From Mariprofundaceae bacterium (lineage in GTDB: Bacteria; Pseudomonadota; Zetaproteobacteria; Mariprofundales; Mariprofundaceae): a DNA stretch of 10,391 nt. The stretch spans positions 1 to 10,391 of the forward strand of contig JAUZQT010000166.1 of NCBI GenBank assembly GCA_030950825.1, given 5' to 3'. The translations under genes and the position numbers were made by a program. The stretch's first letter is position 1. Every line of letters begins with the position of its first letter. Under the pieces are notes generated by a model. It searched no databases, had not been told where the DNA came from, and was given only the letters and a program-made list of their open reading frames with translations. Below, piece by piece: positions 7,558 to 10,391 of the stretch.

Positions 7558-8904
7558 AGTTTGTTTATCGTAATGTTTAAAACACAGATAAAGTATATTA
7601 TTGATATGGATGTCGCTGATATTGCCAGCCTTCCTGCTTTGAAAAGACACAGCGCGGGCTTTTTGCGTTTTATCTCTAGGCTAGGGCACCGTTTCGTGAA
7701 AGATAAATGTATTCAACGCGCCTCAGCACTGGCTTACGCTTCATTGCTGGCCATTGTTCCACTGGTCGTTTTGGGGTTCTCAGTATTTACCAGTTTCCAA
7801 GCCTTTGACACAATTTCAGGGCATGTTCGCAATGCTTTATTGGAATACCTTATTCCAACCAGTCAGGCAGTTGTGCAAAGCTATTTGGGTAATATTGCGG
7901 ATAAGGCTGGGGCACTCTCTATTTTTGGCATTATTGGCCTGTTGATTACAGCCACAGCACTATTAAATACCATGGAAGAGGCATTCAATGATATTTGGCG
8001 AATTTCCAGAAAACGAGCTTTACTTTCCAAGTTTATCACCTTCTGGTCGCTACTGACGCTCTCGCCTATTTTATTGGGTGCATCCATTAGTATTACGTCA
8101 TATTTTGTTGCCCTGCCGATTATTCAAAATGTTGCCGTGGGAACTTCAGCTATTTGGCAAATTCCATTTTTACTTCCTTGGCTCATATCTTCAGGCGCGA
8201 TGACGGCATTATATATGGCCTTACCCAATACAAGCGTGCCAATACGGCATGCGCTTATTGGTGGCATGATCGCAGGCGCACTGTTTGAGTTAAGCAAATT
8301 TGGCTTTACCTTTTACGTCACTGAGCTGGCAAATTATGAAAAGATATATGGCGCACTTGGGACATTGCCCGTCTTTCTTATATGGCTTTACTTGGTTTGG
8401 GTTGTCGTACTTATTGGTGCTGAGGCAACTTTTTGTTTGCAACATCCTGAACAGTCGCAACGCCATGAAAAATGGCTACTACGTTCGGGGGTCCGAAATT
8501 TCTTCGCCCACTTTATATTGCTACGAGCTGCACAAGCGATTCAAGAAGGGCGCAGCTTGCATTTAAGTGAACTGACCGAAGAGACAAATGTAGCCGACAA
8601 TGTTTTGCAAGAATGGCTGGATCACTTGAGCGACAAAGGCCTTCTCAAACAAGTAGTGAGCAATGATTGCCGTGGTGCTTGGGTGCTTGGCATAGATGCA
8701 ACATCGCTAACATTCAAGAAAATTCATGATGTTCTACAGCCTGAGGCCATGGAAGTTCCACCAACGTGGCAAGAAAGCTCTTTGGGCAGCACTTTAAATG
8801 GTTTATATTTTCGTATGCAGCGTGAACATGATAGTTACCTTTCCAGTATAAGTGTACAGAACCTTCTTGAGAAAGAGCTAAACTTAGGCATCGTAAATAA
8901 ATAA
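7546..8904 (+). CDS. YihY/BrkB family inner-membrane protein with C-terminal extension
   Basis: The core (about residues 55-300) is the YihY/BrkB fold, with six predicted membrane segments near 60-83, 120-141, 161-190, 205-227, 236-256 and 268-292. Family hallmarks are RASALAYASLLAIVPLVV, a PVFLIWLYLVWVVVLIGAE stretch and ALFELSKFGF. Biochemical function is unsettled; the old ribonuclease BN label is not supported for the family. Residues about 310-400 form a cytosolic region with a winged-helix look (LSELTEETNVADNVLQEWLDHL), as in the longer members. At 452 residues it is much longer than E. coli YihY (about 290). The start is uncertain. The ATG at 7546 lies inside repeat-like sequence without a binding site. 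ATG 7573 has AGGAG 13 bases upstream, and ATG 7606 gives the more usual N-terminal length. The last residues (LGIVNK) and the stop come from an inserted palindromic element. Confidence 0.85.
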   Translation: MRVRSLFIVMFKTQIKYIIDMDVADIASLPALKRHSAGFLRFISRLGHRFVKDKCIQRASALAYASLLAIVPLVVLGFSVFTSFQAFDTISGHVRNALLEYLIPTSQAVVQSYLGNIADKAGALSIFGIIGLLITATALLNTMEEAFNDIWRISRKRALLSKFITFWSLLTLSPILLGASISITSYFVALPIIQNVAVGTSAIWQIPFLLPWLISSGAMTALYMALPNTSVPIRHALIGGMIAGALFELSKFGFTFYVTELANYEKIYGALGTLPVFLIWLYLVWVVVLIGAEATFCLQHPEQSQRHEKWLLRSGVRNFFAHFILLRAAQAIQEGRSLHLSELTEETNVADNVLQEWLDHLSDKGLLKQVVSNDCRGAWVLGIDATSLTFKKIHDVLQPEAMEVPPTWQESSLGSTLNGLYFRMQREHDSYLSSISVQNLLEKELNLGIVNK

Positions 8905-9047
8905 CTCATTGGTTTACGCGCTGGATTTTTGTTTTGTTTCAAGGCGAAAAAGCGGCATATAGAACTGCTATATAACGCTTTTTACAACGAAGAAAGCAAG
9001 CAAAAAGACAAGTGTAAACCGATGAATTATTTCTTTACGATGCCTAA
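8884..9047. repeat. 164-bp palindromic (MITE-like) element overlapping the yihY 3' end
   Basis: The first 36 bases (8884-8919) and the reverse complement of the last 36 (9012-9047) agree at 32 positions, sharing TTAGGCATCGTAAA and GGTTTAC blocks. Pairing continues inward through T-rich and A-rich tracts to AAAAAGCG/CGCTTTTT around a TATAG...CTATA centre. The whole transcript could fold into one long hairpin. The element has no coding capacity. Its left arm overlaps the final codons and stop of the YihY gene, and its right arm ends seven bases before the AAGGA of the next gene. It shares no sequence with the CCCGCATTATTCA repeats. Confidence 0.8.
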
Positions 9048-9054
9048 AAACTAT

Positions 9055-9059
9055 AAGGA
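9055..9059 (+). promoter_or_regulatory. Ribosome binding site of the M24 peptidase
   Basis: AAGGA is followed by a T-only spacer and the ATG at 9068, a spacing of eight bases. It supports the assigned start, which lies just outside the palindromic element. Confidence 0.7.
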
Positions 9060-9067
9060 TTTTTTTT

Positions 9068-10213
9068 ATGACAACCACCCAACTGATTATATCAGATTCT
9101 GAACATGATGCGGATATGCTTTATATTTCCAGAATGTTTGTACCTGATGCGTTTATTGCTATTGGTATTGAAAATCAAGCAGGAAGGAAGTGGCATGGTC
9201 TACTTTCACCTTTAGAAGTAGATAGAGCCAAGAAAGAATCTTCTTTTGATGCGGTTCACTTGGATAGCATTTGGCGAGATAAGGCCAAAAAAATAGGCTG
9301 GGACTCAGGCCTTGCCAGCATTGCGGCTGCTTTTTTAAAAGAATGTGATATTACTGAACTTGAGGTTCCAGGCCATTTTCCTTTAATGTATGCAGATCAA
9401 TTACGCTCTTGGGGCTTCGCGCTGACAGCCAAACAAGGCAGCTTATTTCCGCAGCGTGCTATAAAAAGTGATGTGGAAATTAAACAGCTAGCACGGGCAG
9501 AAAGGTTGACCAAAGAATCAATGATTCAAGCCGAAAACTTTTTGGCAATATGCAGTATTGGCAATGATAAAATATTACGTCACCCAGATGATAACAAAAC
9601 AAAAGTAAAATCCAAACACGTGCGTGCTGTTATTGAAACGTTCCTCATAGCTCAAGGAGCTATGCCAGCCCATACCATCGTTGCTTGTGGTAAAGAAGGC
9701 GCCGATCCACACAATACAGGATCGGGCTTCATCTATGCCCATAAGTCCATTATTATTGATATTTTCCCGCGCTTGCTGGACTCTGGCTATTGGGGGGATA
9801 TGACACGCAGCTATGTGAAGGGGAAAGCTCCCAATACCCTTAAAAAAATGTATCAAACAGTATGTGAGGGTCAGGATATTGGTTTGAATAAAATTGCAGC
9901 AGGCATCCATGGCGCAGAAATCCATCAGGCTATTCTTGACCATTTTGATCAGAAAGGCTTCAAAACAGGCATCAAAGACGGCCAGCAGACAGGTTTCTTT
10001 CATGGCACAGGGCATGGTGTTGGCTTGCAGATTCATGAATTGCCACGCATATCCAGTCGTGATGATATATTACAAGAAAAACAGGTTGTTACCGTTGAAC
10101 CAGGGCTTTATTACCCTGAATTGGGGGGGATTCGCCTTGAGGACATGGTTGTTGTACATAAAACTTCTTGTGAGAATTTAACACAACACCCGAGAAACTT
10201 CGAAATTTTGTAG
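9068..10213 (+). CDS. M24 family metallopeptidase (Xaa-Pro aminopeptidase type)
   Basis: This cytosolic 381-residue enzyme is predicted to remove an N-terminal residue next to proline, or a similar peptide end, using two metal ions. The N-terminal part (about 1-135) is a divergent creatinase-N-like domain. The pita-bread catalytic domain (about 140-375) has all five expected metal ligands: D231 (IIIDIFPR), D244 (GDMTRS), H316 (HGTGHGVGL), E344 (TVEPGLY) and E358 (IRLEDM). The catalytic His323 in the IHELP motif is also present. The arrangement favours Xaa-Pro aminopeptidase/dipeptidase over methionine aminopeptidase, but the exact substrate cannot be told. It is preceded by a palindromic element and followed by a repeat copy, with no operon partner in the window. 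A single-gene unit is likely. No convincing terminator follows the stop. Confidence 0.88.
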   Translation: MTTTQLIISDSEHDADMLYISRMFVPDAFIAIGIENQAGRKWHGLLSPLEVDRAKKESSFDAVHLDSIWRDKAKKIGWDSGLASIAAAFLKECDITELEVPGHFPLMYADQLRSWGFALTAKQGSLFPQRAIKSDVEIKQLARAERLTKESMIQAENFLAICSIGNDKILRHPDDNKTKVKSKHVRAVIETFLIAQGAMPAHTIVACGKEGADPHNTGSGFIYAHKSIIIDIFPRLLDSGYWGDMTRSYVKGKAPNTLKKMYQTVCEGQDIGLNKIAAGIHGAEIHQAILDHFDQKGFKTGIKDGQQTGFFHGTGHGVGLQIHELPRISSRDDILQEKQVVTVEPGLYYPELGGIRLEDMVVVHKTSCENLTQHPRNFEIL

Positions 10214-10243
10214 TGTTTCTATTGCCACTCTCATCAAAGTCTC

Positions 10244-10391
10244 TACCCCGCATTATTCATGAATCGCCGTGATGATCGCGCCGAAGCTTTGTTTGCAACG
10301 AATTTTTTACCATGAGTGCCGTAGCCATGCATACGGTCGATTGGCAAAGGATTCGTTGCGAACAAAGGAGCAAGCGAGGGCGCGGCAGCAT
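10244..10391 (+). repeat. Long copy of the CCCGCATTATTCA palindromic repeat, cut by the window end
   Basis: It begins with CCCGCATTATTCATGAAT and is identical to the short copy for 46 bases (10247-10292). It then has a further interior carrying an inverted repeat: CTTTGTTTGCAACGAAT (10287-10303) pairs with 10351-10367 at 16 of 17 positions. Smaller nested pairings (TGCC/GGCA, CCGT/ACGG) lie in the loop. The final bases CGCGGCAGCAT match the right side of the short copy, so about 20 further bases to the right end should lie beyond the window. Confidence 0.75.

Noticed and set aside
9575..10036. A 153-codon minus-strand frame opposite the M24 peptidase
   Set aside because: It lies antisense to a gene with all catalytic residues, has a Cys/Phe/Met-rich composition with no family signature, and has no regulatory signals of its own.

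Overview
The window looks like chromosomal DNA from a Gram-negative proteobacterium of moderate to low G+C. The evidence is an LPS-export permease (LptG), the FtsH regulators HflK and HflC followed by a YjeT-type small membrane protein, and a YihY/BrkB membrane protein. That mix fits Gamma-, Beta- or Zetaproteobacteria; I cannot name a genus from the sequence alone.

Layout. Positions 1-1071 hold a degenerate ISKra4-type transposase on the minus strand: it lacks the N-terminal part of the family, and its first signature Asp appears to be His. Positions 1072-1338 have no gene but are framed by a 22-bp inverted repeat whose right arm runs up to the lptG stop codon. lptG (minus, 1339-2400) is divergent from a tight operon on the plus strand: hflK (2524-3618), hflC (3618-4487, TAATG overlap) and a DUF2065/yjeT gene (4502-4687). 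That operon ends in an inverted repeat and then a strong hairpin terminator with A and T tracts (4784-4819).

The rest is on the plus strand and consists of three widely spaced genes separated by repeat DNA. They are a 772-residue protein with a degenerate class III nucleotide cyclase-like domain (5025-7343), a YihY/BrkB membrane protein with a cytosolic C-terminal extension (7546-8904), and an M24 metallopeptidase of the Xaa-Pro aminopeptidase type with all five metal ligands (9068-10213).

The most unusual feature is the small repeat DNA. One family, with CCCGCATTATTCA-type ends, is present as a right-half copy (4834-4871), a short complete copy (4891-4970), a probable decayed copy ahead of yihY (7449-7557), and a longer copy running off the window end (10244-10391). 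The short and long copies share 46 identical bases. A second, unrelated element is a 164-bp near-perfect palindrome (8884-9047) that supplies the last codons and stop of yihY. Both look like non-autonomous palindromic elements (MITE/REP-like).

Functionally, lptG and the hfl operon are envelope biogenesis and membrane-protein quality-control genes. The cyclase-like protein is the least understood gene and the best candidate for something undescribed. I see no defence system, CRISPR array, rRNA or tRNA gene.
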